Source: Hyphomicrobiales bacterium
GTDB lineage: Bacteria; Pseudomonadota; Alphaproteobacteria; Rhizobiales; Beijerinckiaceae
DNA: 7,118 nt
NCBI GenBank assembly: GCA_025363375.1
Contig: JANYDZ010000721.1
Coordinates: 1-7,118 of the forward strand
Direction: 5' to 3'
The notes under the pieces: model-generated
Databases searched by the model: none
Told to the model about the DNA's origin: nothing
Seen by the model: only the letters and a program-made list of their open reading frames with translations
Part shown: positions 1 to 6,034 of the stretch, in pieces
Layout of the letters: every line of letters begins with the position of its first letter
Numbering within the stretch: position 1 is the first letter of the stretch
Program-made: the position numbers and the translations under genes

Positions 1-1
1 G

Positions 2-832
2 CCGCTCGCGCTGCCTCGCGCGCTCCTCTCGAGTCTCGTCGTTGAGGACCTCGACGACCGCCTCATCGCGCTGCCTGTGTTCCTGTCGCGCGTGGCGCGG
101 CATTCGGCGATCTATGTGCGCAAGGACCGCATCAAGACCGCCGCCGATTTCGTCGGCAAGCGGGTCGGCGTGCCCGAATGGGCGCAGACCGCGGCCGTCT
201 ATGGACGCGGCGTGATGCAGCACGAACTCGGCGTCGACCTGACGAAAATCAAATGGGTGCAGGCGGGCCTTGGCGAGGCCGGGCGCGCCGAGAAAGTGCC
301 GCTGAAGCTTCCGAGCGGCCTTGAATTGACGCCGGTGGCGGACCGTTCGCTGACCGACATGCTCGACAAGGGCGACCTCGACGCCGTCGTCGCCGCCGTG
401 CCGCCGCGATGCTTTCACAGCAATCCCGATGTCGAGCGCTTCTACGGCAATTGGGTGCAAGCGGAGATGGACTACGCGCGCGCGAAAAAGATACTGCCGA
501 TCATGCACACGCTGGTCGTCAAGAAGACCGTGCTCGACAAGGCGCCGTGGGCGGCGGGCAACATTTTTCACGCCTTCGACGTGGCGCGGGCCAACAGCGT
601 CAAACGCTGCGCCTTTCTCGGCGCGACCGTCGTGCCGATCCCGTGGGTGGGCGAAGCCGTGCGCAAGGCGAAGGAAGCCATGGGCGGCGACATGTGGCCC
701 TATGGACTTGAGGCCAACCGGCCGACGCTGGAGGCGTTTTTGCAATTCGCCTTCGAGCAGGGCGTCTGCCACCGCCTGCTGACGCCGGAGGAGATTTTCC
801 CGCCGCAGACGCATCACGCGGTGAGGGTGTGA
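2..832 (+). CDS. 4,5-dihydroxyphthalate decarboxylase-family protein (5' end outside window)
   Basis: The reading frame is open from base 2, with no convincing start, so this is the C-terminal 276 residues of a gene that begins upstream; relatives are about 320-335 residues, so some 50-60 are missing. A GTG at 77 lies inside conserved sequence (LPVFLSRVARHSAIYVRKDR) and is not the start. That segment, the GKRVGVPEW stretch and the C-terminal block with WPYGLEANRPTLEAF and LTPEEIFPPQT are typical of the family of phthalate-pathway decarboxylases that remove CO2 from 4,5-dihydroxyphthalate to give protocatechuate. The fold resembles periplasmic binding proteins (NMT1/SBP-like), and many homologues are annotated as ABC-transporter binding proteins. 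The N-terminus, which would show a signal peptide or its absence, lies outside the window. Family membership is fairly sure. The substrate is not, because no other phthalate gene is present. Its stop overlaps the next gene by four bases. Confidence 0.8.
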   Translation, partial: PLALPRALLSSLVVEDLDDRLIALPVFLSRVARHSAIYVRKDRIKTAADFVGKRVGVPEWAQTAAVYGRGVMQHELGVDLTKIKWVQAGLGEAGRAEKVPLKLPSGLELTPVADRSLTDMLDKGDLDAVVAAVPPRCFHSNPDVERFYGNWVQAEMDYARAKKILPIMHTLVVKKTVLDKAPWAAGNIFHAFDVARANSVKRCAFLGATVVPIPWVGEAVRKAKEAMGGDMWPYGLEANRPTLEAFLQFAFEQGVCHRLLTPEEIFPPQTHHAVRV

Positions 833-1305
833 GCTTGAACGGCGCGGAAGTCTTGATCCGCGCCGACCGGCTCGCCGCGTCGCGGCGTTACCTGGCGGCG
901 ACCGCCGTCGGCGATTTCGCGTGGGAGGTTGCGCAGCTTCCCTTGTATTCCCTCTGGAACAGCGGCGCGCCGGGCGAACTTGCTTTCGATGTCGCGCATT
1001 GTCTGGGCGGCGATATTCTGATCGCCGCCGCCGCCCTTGTTCTGGCGTTGATAATCGCCGGCGCTAGGAACTGGCCCGCGCGCCGTTTCGCGCCCGTCGC
1101 GCTCGTCGCCGTCGTTGCGGGACTTGCCTACACCGGCTTCAGCGAATGGCTCAACGTCGCCGTGCGCAAGTCCTGGTCCTATTCCAGTTTGATGCCCACG
1201 ATCGAAATTCACGGGTTCGCGCTCGGCCTTTCGCCGATGTTGCAATGGCTTGTTGTTCCGCTTTGCGCCTTCACGCTGTGCCGCCGCGCCCGGACGAAGG
1301 CTTGA
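829..1305 (+). CDS. Small multi-spanning inner-membrane protein, function unknown
   Basis: This encodes 158 residues with about four hydrophobic segments, roughly at 21-43, 53-78, 86-105 and 133-151, and a basic C-terminal tail (CRRARTKA), so it is very probably an inner-membrane protein. The first segment carries acidic residues (D29, E33). The loop between segments three and four holds a distinctive FSEWLNVAVRKSWSYSSLMP stretch, followed by LSPMLQW, which looks conserved rather than random. I do not recognise a named family. The GTG at 829 overlaps the previous stop (GTGA), suggesting translational coupling. However, the only purine-rich stretch, GAGGG at 823-827, is one base from that GTG and seven from an in-frame TTG at 835, so the true start may be 835. 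It is transcribed with the decarboxylase-like gene; a transport or membrane-accessory role would be a guess. Confidence 0.75.
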   Translation: MSLNGAEVLIRADRLAASRRYLAATAVGDFAWEVAQLPLYSLWNSGAPGELAFDVAHCLGGDILIAAAALVLALIIAGARNWPARRFAPVALVAVVAGLAYTGFSEWLNVAVRKSWSYSSLMPTIEIHGFALGLSPMLQWLVVPLCAFTLCRRARTKA

Positions 1306-1334
1306 GCGCGCGAAACCGGCGGGGCATAAGCTTG

Positions 1335-1379
1335 CCGCTCCGGTTCGTGCGCGACCGGCGCCTTCGCATGGCGGAGCGG
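1335..1379 (+). repeat. Inverted repeat in the 91-base gap before the racemase-family gene
   Basis: CCGCTCCG at 1335-1342 is the exact reverse complement of CGGAGCGG at 1372-1379. A shorter competing hairpin, CCGGT (1340-1344) with ACCGG (1354-1358), shares bases with the left arm. The pair sits just upstream of the ribosome binding site of the next gene, so it could form a structure in the mRNA leader or bind a regulator. There is no run of T after it, so it is not a standard terminator. In DNA this rich in G and C, an 8-base repeat can arise by chance. Confidence 0.3.
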
Positions 1380-1382
1380 AAC

Positions 1383-1389
1383 GGAAGGA
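1383..1389 (+). promoter_or_regulatory. Ribosome binding site that fixes the start at 1397
   Basis: GGAAGGA at 1383-1389 is a good Shine-Dalgarno match ending seven bases before the ATG at 1397. The frame stays open upstream to about 1250, but homology to racemase-superfamily proteins (RIGY followed by PP) begins only after this ATG, so the longer reading is rejected. Confidence 0.75.
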
Positions 1390-1396
1390 ATTCTGC

Positions 1397-2128
1397 ATGT
1401 ACGGATACCGCGCGCGCATCGGCTATTGCTCCCCGCCCTATGTGACGGAGACGTTCTGCGCCGAATTCTACATGATGGCGCCGAAGGGCGTGACGCTCAT
1501 GCTGACGACGCTCGCCATCACGTCGCTGACCTCCGCGAGCGCGAAGGACGACATGGAGCGCAGCCACGCGCGCAGTCTCGACGCCGCGAAAGCCATGGCG
1601 CGGGCCGGGGCTGATGTCGTGGTGCTCGGCGGCAACCCGATCAACCAGTCGCGCGGCGTTGAAAACCTCGACGCGATCTGCGCCGGGCTTGCGCAGGAGA
1701 TCGGCGTAAAGGTCGTTACCTCGACGCAATCGCAGGCGAAGGCCCTGCGCGCGCTGGGCGCCCGCAAGGTCGCGACGGTGCATCCATTCGTCGCGGAACT
1801 CGACGCGCATCACAATCAGGCGACCGCCAGGCTCGGCGTCGAATCCACTGGTTCCATCGCCTGCGGCTACGCCGTCGAGACGCTCGGCAAGGTGCCGGGC
1901 GAACTTGCCTTGAGTCTTTCGCGCGAGATCAAGCGCCGGCATCCCGAGACGGACACGATCCATCCCAGCTGCGCCCATTGGGCGACGGCGCACGCGATCG
2001 ACGCGATCGAGCGCGAACTCGCCGTCGACGTCATGACCTCGCAGCAGGCGATTTTGTGGAACGCGTTGCGGATGGCGGGCGTCGATGATCGAATTGACGG
2101 CTACGGGCGCCTGTTTCGCGAGTTCTGA
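1397..2128 (+). CDS. Asp/Glu racemase superfamily enzyme, arylmalonate decarboxylase/maleate isomerase branch
   Basis: This 243-residue protein has the usual length for cofactor-free racemase-superfamily enzymes. It opens with RIGYCSPP (residues 7-14), has a first catalytic-loop motif VVVLGGNPINQSRG (74-87), and a second, HPSCAHW, around Cys192. Maleate isomerases and racemases use two cysteines. Arylmalonate decarboxylase keeps only the C-terminal one (Cys188 in the Bordetella enzyme) and has Gly74 at the first site. Here the first site is Gly78-Gly79 and the second is Cys192, which matches the decarboxylase pattern; this alignment is from memory. The likely reaction is decarboxylation of a disubstituted malonate, or isomerisation of a small dicarboxylate; the substrate is unknown. 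The enzyme has no signal peptide and should be cytoplasmic. A binding-protein gene follows 45 bases downstream, consistent with one catabolic unit. Cys11 and Cys21 near the N-terminus are additional. Confidence 0.8.
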   Translation: MYGYRARIGYCSPPYVTETFCAEFYMMAPKGVTLMLTTLAITSLTSASAKDDMERSHARSLDAAKAMARAGADVVVLGGNPINQSRGVENLDAICAGLAQEIGVKVVTSTQSQAKALRALGARKVATVHPFVAELDAHHNQATARLGVESTGSIACGYAVETLGKVPGELALSLSREIKRRHPETDTIHPSCAHWATAHAIDAIERELAVDVMTSQQAILWNALRMAGVDDRIDGYGRLFREF

Positions 2129-2173
2129 GGCGCCGGGTTGCGCAGCTTGAGTTCAACGATCGGGAACGCAGGA

Positions 2174-3202
2174 ATGAGAAGATTCATCCCCATCGTCGTT
2201 TTCGCCGCCGGTCTGGCCGCCGACGTCCACGCCGCGCGCGCGCAATCCGTCGCGGACTTTTACCGGCGCGCGCCGCTCAGCCTCTACGTCGGCTCCGGCG
2301 CCGGCGGCGGCTTTGACACCTACGCGCGCGTGCTGGCGGCGCATTTAGGCAAACATGTTCCCGGCAATCCCAACGTCGTCGTGAAAAACATGCCCGGCGC
2401 GACGGGCATGGTCGCCGTGAACTATCTCTACAACGCCGCGCCGCGCGACGGCTCGGCGCTTCTGGCGTCGTTCAACACGGTTATTCTGAATGCGCTCTAC
2501 GGCGATCCCAACGCCAAATTCGATCCGCGAAAACTGAGCTGGATCGGCAGCGCCGGCAAGCTCACGGGAACCTGCCTCACCTGGCGCACATCGCCGGCCA
2601 AAACCTTTGCGGACGCTCTGGCCCGCGAAGTGCTCGTCGGCGCCACCGGCGACGGCTCGACGCCGGTCATGTATCCGCGCCTGCTCAACGCCATGCTGGG
2701 AACCAAGTTCAAGGTGATCCCGGGCTACGCGACATCGGGCTTGCGCATGGCCGTGGAGAACGGCGAGGTGCAGGGCATTTGCGGCATCGCCTGGGAAACG
2801 CACATGGCCTCGGTGCCGTCGTGGATCATCGACAAAAAAGTCAATTTTCTGACGCAGCTTGGCCTGTCGGAATCCACGCATATGCAGGGGGTGCCGCTCG
2901 CCATCGACCTCATCAGGAAGCCGGACGACAGGCGGATTTTCGAACTGCTCGGCATTCCCCAGGAATTCGGGCGCCCCGTCTTTGGCCCGCCGGGCGTGCC
3001 GGCGGATCGTCTGGCCGCGCTGCGCGAAGCGTTCGAAGCGACGCTGCGGGACGCCGACTATCTCGCCGACGCTCAGAAAGCCGGACAGTTCGTCGATCCC
3101 CTCGGCGCGCCAGAGATCGAGGCGCTGATCGCCCGCGCATATGCGGCGCCGGACGACATCGTCAAGCGGGCCGCGGTTTACGCCGCCTCGTCCGCCAATT
3201 GA
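2174..3202 (+). CDS. Tripartite tricarboxylate transporter substrate-binding protein (Bug/TctC family)
   Basis: This is a 342-residue periplasmic binding protein. The ATG at 2174 begins a clear signal peptide (MRRFIPIVVFAAGLAADVHA, then ARA and probable cleavage before Gln24). An in-frame TTG at 2138 would put 12 residues before it and spoil that peptide, so 2174 is preferred; GGGA at 2162-2165 is the nearest ribosome binding site. Family signatures are LYVGSGAGGGFDTYARVLA (37-55), the block from VPGNPNVVV to MPGATGM (62-79), NYLYNAAPRDG (83-93) and FGPPGVPADRLAALREAF (270-287). Bug proteins bind carboxylates such as citrate, glutarate or aromatic acids and deliver them to TctA/TctB, or act as orphan binding proteins tied to sensing. 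No tctA or tctB lies in this window. The adjoining decarboxylase-type genes suggest that its ligand is a di- or tricarboxylic acid. Confidence 0.9.
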   Translation: MRRFIPIVVFAAGLAADVHAARAQSVADFYRRAPLSLYVGSGAGGGFDTYARVLAAHLGKHVPGNPNVVVKNMPGATGMVAVNYLYNAAPRDGSALLASFNTVILNALYGDPNAKFDPRKLSWIGSAGKLTGTCLTWRTSPAKTFADALAREVLVGATGDGSTPVMYPRLLNAMLGTKFKVIPGYATSGLRMAVENGEVQGICGIAWETHMASVPSWIIDKKVNFLTQLGLSESTHMQGVPLAIDLIRKPDDRRIFELLGIPQEFGRPVFGPPGVPADRLAALREAFEATLRDADYLADAQKAGQFVDPLGAPEIEALIARAYAAPDDIVKRAAVYAASSAN

Positions 3203-3230
3203 GGCGCGGCCCGCTCCAGCCGCGGCGGCG

Positions 3231-3247
3231 GGGTCGAAACCTGACCC
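3231..3247 (+). repeat. Short inverted repeat GGGTC-N7-GACCC before glcD
   Basis: GGGTC at 3231-3235 and GACCC at 3243-3247 are exact inverted copies separated by seven bases, in the 120-base gap between the binding-protein gene and glcD. The spacing would suit a dimeric regulator, but a 5-base arm is weak evidence. I could not assign -35 and -10 boxes in this gap. Confidence 0.2.
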
Positions 3248-3253
3248 GAAAAT

Positions 3254-3277
3254 AGGGGCGCCGGCGCTGGCGCCTCT
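3254..3277 (+). other. Strong G+C hairpin between the binding-protein gene and glcD
   Basis: Bases 3254-3262 (AGGGGCGCC) pair with 3269-3277 (GGCGCCTCT) through nine base pairs, one of them G-U, around a six-base loop (GGCGCT). It lies 51 bases after the binding-protein stop and 45 bases before the glcD start. The following bases, GTTGCG, are not a T-run, so it is a poor intrinsic terminator. It could instead cap mRNA ends, attenuate read-through, or cause different expression of the upstream genes and glcDE. Confidence 0.45.
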
Positions 3278-3322
3278 GTTGCGAAATCGTTAAGGAGGGG
3301 TTCGCAAACAAGCGAGCGTCCC

Positions 3323-4762
3323 ATGACCGCAATCGCGTTCCCCGCCCCCGACCCGCGCATTCTTGCCCGCCGCGACGACATCATCGCGGGCCTCGCGCGG
3401 CTGGTACCGTCCGAATGTCTCGTCGTCTCGCTCGACGAACGGCGCGCGTTCGAAACCGACGCGCTCACCGCCTACCGCAAAATGCCGCTGGCCGTGGTGC
3501 TGCCGCGTTCGACCGAAGAAGTTTCCGCCGTGTTGAAATTTCTCAACGCCGAGGGCGTGAAGGTTGTTCCGCGCGGAGCCGGCACCTCGCTCTCCGGCGG
3601 CGCCATTCCGCAGGAGGACGCGGTGGTCGTCGGCGTCTCGAAACTCAACCGCATTCTCGAAATCGACTACGCCAACCGCGTGGCGCGGGTGCAGGCGGGC
3701 GTCACCAATCTCGGCGTCACCGACGCCATCATGGCCGATGGTTTTTTCTACGCGCCGGACCCCTCTTCGCAGCTCGCCTGCACCATCGCCGGCAATATCG
3801 GCATGAATTCGGGCGGCGCGCACTGCCTCAAGCACGGCGTGACGACGAACCATGTTCTCGGGTTGAAAATGGTGCTGATCGACGGGACCGTGGTCGACAT
3901 CGGCGGCGATCATCTCGACGCCGGCGGCCTCGATTTTCTCGGGCTCATCGTGGGACACGAAGGCCAGCTTGGCGTTGTGACGGAAGCAAGCGTGCGCATT
4001 CTGCGCGCGTCGGAAGGCGCGCGGCCCGTGCTGTTCGGGTTCGATCATGGCGAGGAGGCCGGCGCCTGCGTCGCCGACATCGTCGGCCACGGCATCGTGC
4101 CCGTCGCCATGGAGTACATGGACAGGCTCGCCATCGAGATCACCGAGGCTTTCGCGCACGCCGGTTATCCGCTCGACGTCGAGGCCATGCTGATCGTCGA
4201 GGTGGAAGGCTCGGAAGCCGAGATCGACGCGCAATTGGCGCGCATCGTGGAGATCGCGCGCCGGCACAATGTGAAGACAATCCGGCAATCGCAGTCGGCG
4301 ATGGAGGCCGCGCTGATCTGGAAGGGCCGCAAATCCGCGTTCGGCGCGACGGGAAGGGTCGCCGACTATATTTGCATGGACGGCACCGCGCCGCTCGGCC
4401 AGCTCGCCTACGTGCTGAAGCGCACCGACGAGATCGTGAAGTCGCACGGCCTGCGCGTCGCCAATGTGTTTCACGCGGGCGACGGAAACATGCATCCGTT
4501 GATCATGTACAACGTCAACGATCCCGCCGAGCAGGCGAAGGCGGAAGAGGCCGGCAACGAGATTTTGAAAGTCTGCGTCGAGGTCGGCGGCTGCCTGACC
4601 GGCGAGCACGGCGTCGGCATCGAGAAGCGCGACCTCATGCGCGTGCAGTTCGCGCAGGTCGATCTGGACCAGCAGATGCGCGTGCGCGCGGTGTTCGATC
4701 GCCAGTGGCTGCTCAATCCGGCGAAGGTGTTTCCGCTCGACGCGAGGCTTGACGCGTCGTGA
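3323..4762 (+). CDS. glcD: Glycolate oxidase subunit GlcD, FAD-linked 2-hydroxyacid dehydrogenase
   Basis: This 479-residue protein is close in length to E. coli GlcD (499). It has an N-terminal PCMH-type FAD-binding domain (about 55-235) with PRGAGTSLSGGAIP (83-96), DPSSQLACTIAGNIGMNSGG (146-165) and GHEGQLGVVTEA (211-222). A C-terminal FAD-linked oxidase domain follows with VFHAGDGNMHP (382-392) and GGCLTGEHGVGIEKRDLM (422-439); the histidines there belong to the active-site and metal-site motifs of the family. The protein oxidises glycolate, and often D-lactate or related 2-hydroxyacids, passing electrons towards the respiratory chain together with GlcE and GlcF. The ATG at 3323 lacks a well-placed ribosome binding site: AAGGAGG at 3292-3298 is 24 bases away, with no in-frame start codon between. 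glcE overlaps by four bases. Confidence 0.93.
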   Translation: MTAIAFPAPDPRILARRDDIIAGLARLVPSECLVVSLDERRAFETDALTAYRKMPLAVVLPRSTEEVSAVLKFLNAEGVKVVPRGAGTSLSGGAIPQEDAVVVGVSKLNRILEIDYANRVARVQAGVTNLGVTDAIMADGFFYAPDPSSQLACTIAGNIGMNSGGAHCLKHGVTTNHVLGLKMVLIDGTVVDIGGDHLDAGGLDFLGLIVGHEGQLGVVTEASVRILRASEGARPVLFGFDHGEEAGACVADIVGHGIVPVAMEYMDRLAIEITEAFAHAGYPLDVEAMLIVEVEGSEAEIDAQLARIVEIARRHNVKTIRQSQSAMEAALIWKGRKSAFGATGRVADYICMDGTAPLGQLAYVLKRTDEIVKSHGLRVANVFHAGDGNMHPLIMYNVNDPAEQAKAEEAGNEILKVCVEVGGCLTGEHGVGIEKRDLMRVQFAQVDLDQQMRVRAVFDRQWLLNPAKVFPLDARLDAS

Positions 4763-5934
4763 CCACGCACATTCCGGCGACCGAGACCGAAGCCGCCGCC
4801 CTCATCGCCGACGCGCGCGCGCGCAAAATCCCGCTCGCCATCGAGGGCGGCGGCACGCGGCGGGGGCTTGGGCGGCCAACCCGGTGCGCCGCCGCGCTCT
4901 CCACCCGCGGCTTGACCGGCATCACGCTTTACGAGCCCGCGGAAATGGTGATTTCCGCGCGGGCGGGCACGCCGCTTGCGGAGATCGAGGCCGCGCTCGC
5001 CGAAAAAGGCCAGATGCTGCCGTTCGAGCCGATGGATCATCGCGCGCTTTATGGCGGCGCGGGCGAGCCGACGATCGGCGGCGTGGCGGCCTGCAACATT
5101 TCGGGCCCGCGCCGAATCCAGGCCGGCGCCGCGCGCGACCATCTGCTCGGCGTGCGCCTCGTCAACGGGCGCGGCGAAATCGTCAAATCCGGCGGGCGCG
5201 TGATGAAAAACGTCACCGGCCTCGATCTGGTGAAGCTCAGTTGCGGCGCGCACGGCACGCTGGGCCTGCTGACCGAAGCGACGTTCAAAGCGCTGCCTAG
5301 GGCGCCGGCGACGGGGACGCTGGTGTTTGAGGGCCTCGACGACGCGCGCGCTGTGCAGTGCCTGTGCGCGGCGCTGGGCTCGCCGTTTGAGGTGAGCGGC
5401 GCGGCGCATCTGCCGGGCGAGGCGCCGCGCACGCTGCTGCGCATCGAGCATTTTCCCGATTCGGTGGAATACCGCGTCAAGGCTTTGGGCAAGCTGCTGG
5501 CGAAATTCGGCGTCGCGCGTCAGCTGGACGAGGCACAGAGCGCGGCGGAATGGCGCGCCATCCGCGACGTGAGCGCGCTGGCGCAGCCGGCGAACGACGC
5601 GGTATGGCGGATTTCGACCGCCCCGACGCGCGCCCCCGCGCTCGTCGCCGCCATCCGCGAACGCCTTGCCGCGCGCTGCCTCTATGACTGGGGCGGCGGG
5701 CTCGTGTGGCTCGCCTGCGCGGCGGACGGCGATTGCGGCGCGGCGGTCATTCGCGGCGCGCTGGCGACGCCTGGCGGCCACGCGACGCTGGTCCGCGCGT
5801 CCGAAGAGGCGCGCGCGCGGATCGACGTGTTTCAGCCCCAGGGCGAGGCGCTGATGAAGCTGACGGGGGGGATCAAGGCGGCTTTTGATCCCGACGGAGT
5901 GCTCAATCCCGGGCGGATGTGGGCGGGGGTTTGA
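4759..5934 (+). CDS. glcE: Glycolate oxidase subunit GlcE, FAD-binding
   Basis: This 391-residue protein has one FAD-binding PCMH domain and lacks the long oxidase domain of GlcD; E. coli GlcE has 350 residues. Diagnostic stretches are IEGGGTRRGLGRP (28-40), the P-loop-like glycine segment; ARAGTPLAEIEAAL (67-80); GEPTIGGVAACNISGPRRI (102-120); GRVMKNVTGLDLVKL with GAHGTLGLLTEATFK (146-177); and the C-terminal end GIKAAFDPDGVLNPGRMW (371-388). It is a cytoplasmic partner of GlcD in glycolate dehydrogenase. The GTG at 4759 overlaps the glcD stop (GTGA), with CGAGG at 4743-4747 as a weak ribosome binding site, so its translation is probably coupled to glcD. In most relatives glcF follows; here a terminator does. 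The middle part (about 185-350) is the more variable region of the family. Confidence 0.92.
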   Translation: MTTHIPATETEAAALIADARARKIPLAIEGGGTRRGLGRPTRCAAALSTRGLTGITLYEPAEMVISARAGTPLAEIEAALAEKGQMLPFEPMDHRALYGGAGEPTIGGVAACNISGPRRIQAGAARDHLLGVRLVNGRGEIVKSGGRVMKNVTGLDLVKLSCGAHGTLGLLTEATFKALPRAPATGTLVFEGLDDARAVQCLCAALGSPFEVSGAAHLPGEAPRTLLRIEHFPDSVEYRVKALGKLLAKFGVARQLDEAQSAAEWRAIRDVSALAQPANDAVWRISTAPTRAPALVAAIRERLAARCLYDWGGGLVWLACAADGDCGAAVIRGALATPGGHATLVRASEEARARIDVFQPQGEALMKLTGGIKAAFDPDGVLNPGRMWAGV

Positions 5935-5961
5935 AAGGGCAACAACGCTCCCGATAAGGAA

Positions 5962-5983
5962 AAAGCCGCCCGCAGGCGGCTTT
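5962..5983. terminator. Bidirectional intrinsic terminator between glcE and the lipocalin-like gene
   Basis: AAAGCCGCC (5962-5970) pairs perfectly with GGCGGCTTT (5975-5983) around a four-base loop, CGCA. On the + strand it ends in TTT, then CAATT, 28 bases after the glcE stop. On the minus strand the stem runs into TTTTT then CC, a better U-tract, 52 bases after the stop of the lipocalin-like gene. It therefore probably ends both convergent transcripts. Confidence 0.88.
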
Positions 5984-6034
5984 CAATTCGCCCCTAAGCG
6001 CGAGGTATGTTGATCGCGTTCGTCGATACTCGCT

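Noticed and set aside
1250..1396. N-terminal extension of the racemase-family gene
   Set aside because: The upstream codons overlap the membrane-protein gene and give an arginine-rich stretch before the conserved start; ATG 1397 has the ribosome binding site.
1271..1993. A 240-codon minus-strand frame opposite the racemase-family gene
   Set aside because: Arginine-rich with no recognisable domain; the + strand gene has a good ribosome binding site and clear homology.
3290..4609. A 439-codon open frame on the minus strand opposite glcD
   Set aside because: It is rich in Arg, His, Ala and Gly, shows no known motif, and is the expected antisense shadow of a GC-rich gene; glcD in the + frame is unambiguous.
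3415..4752. A 445-codon open frame on the + strand in a second frame of glcD
   Set aside because: It is an arginine-rich low-complexity translation typical of a frame-shifted GC-rich gene, with no ribosome binding site and no family resemblance.
4471..5781. A 436-codon open frame on the minus strand across the glcD-glcE junction
   Set aside because: It is a composition shadow spanning two real genes, with no motif.
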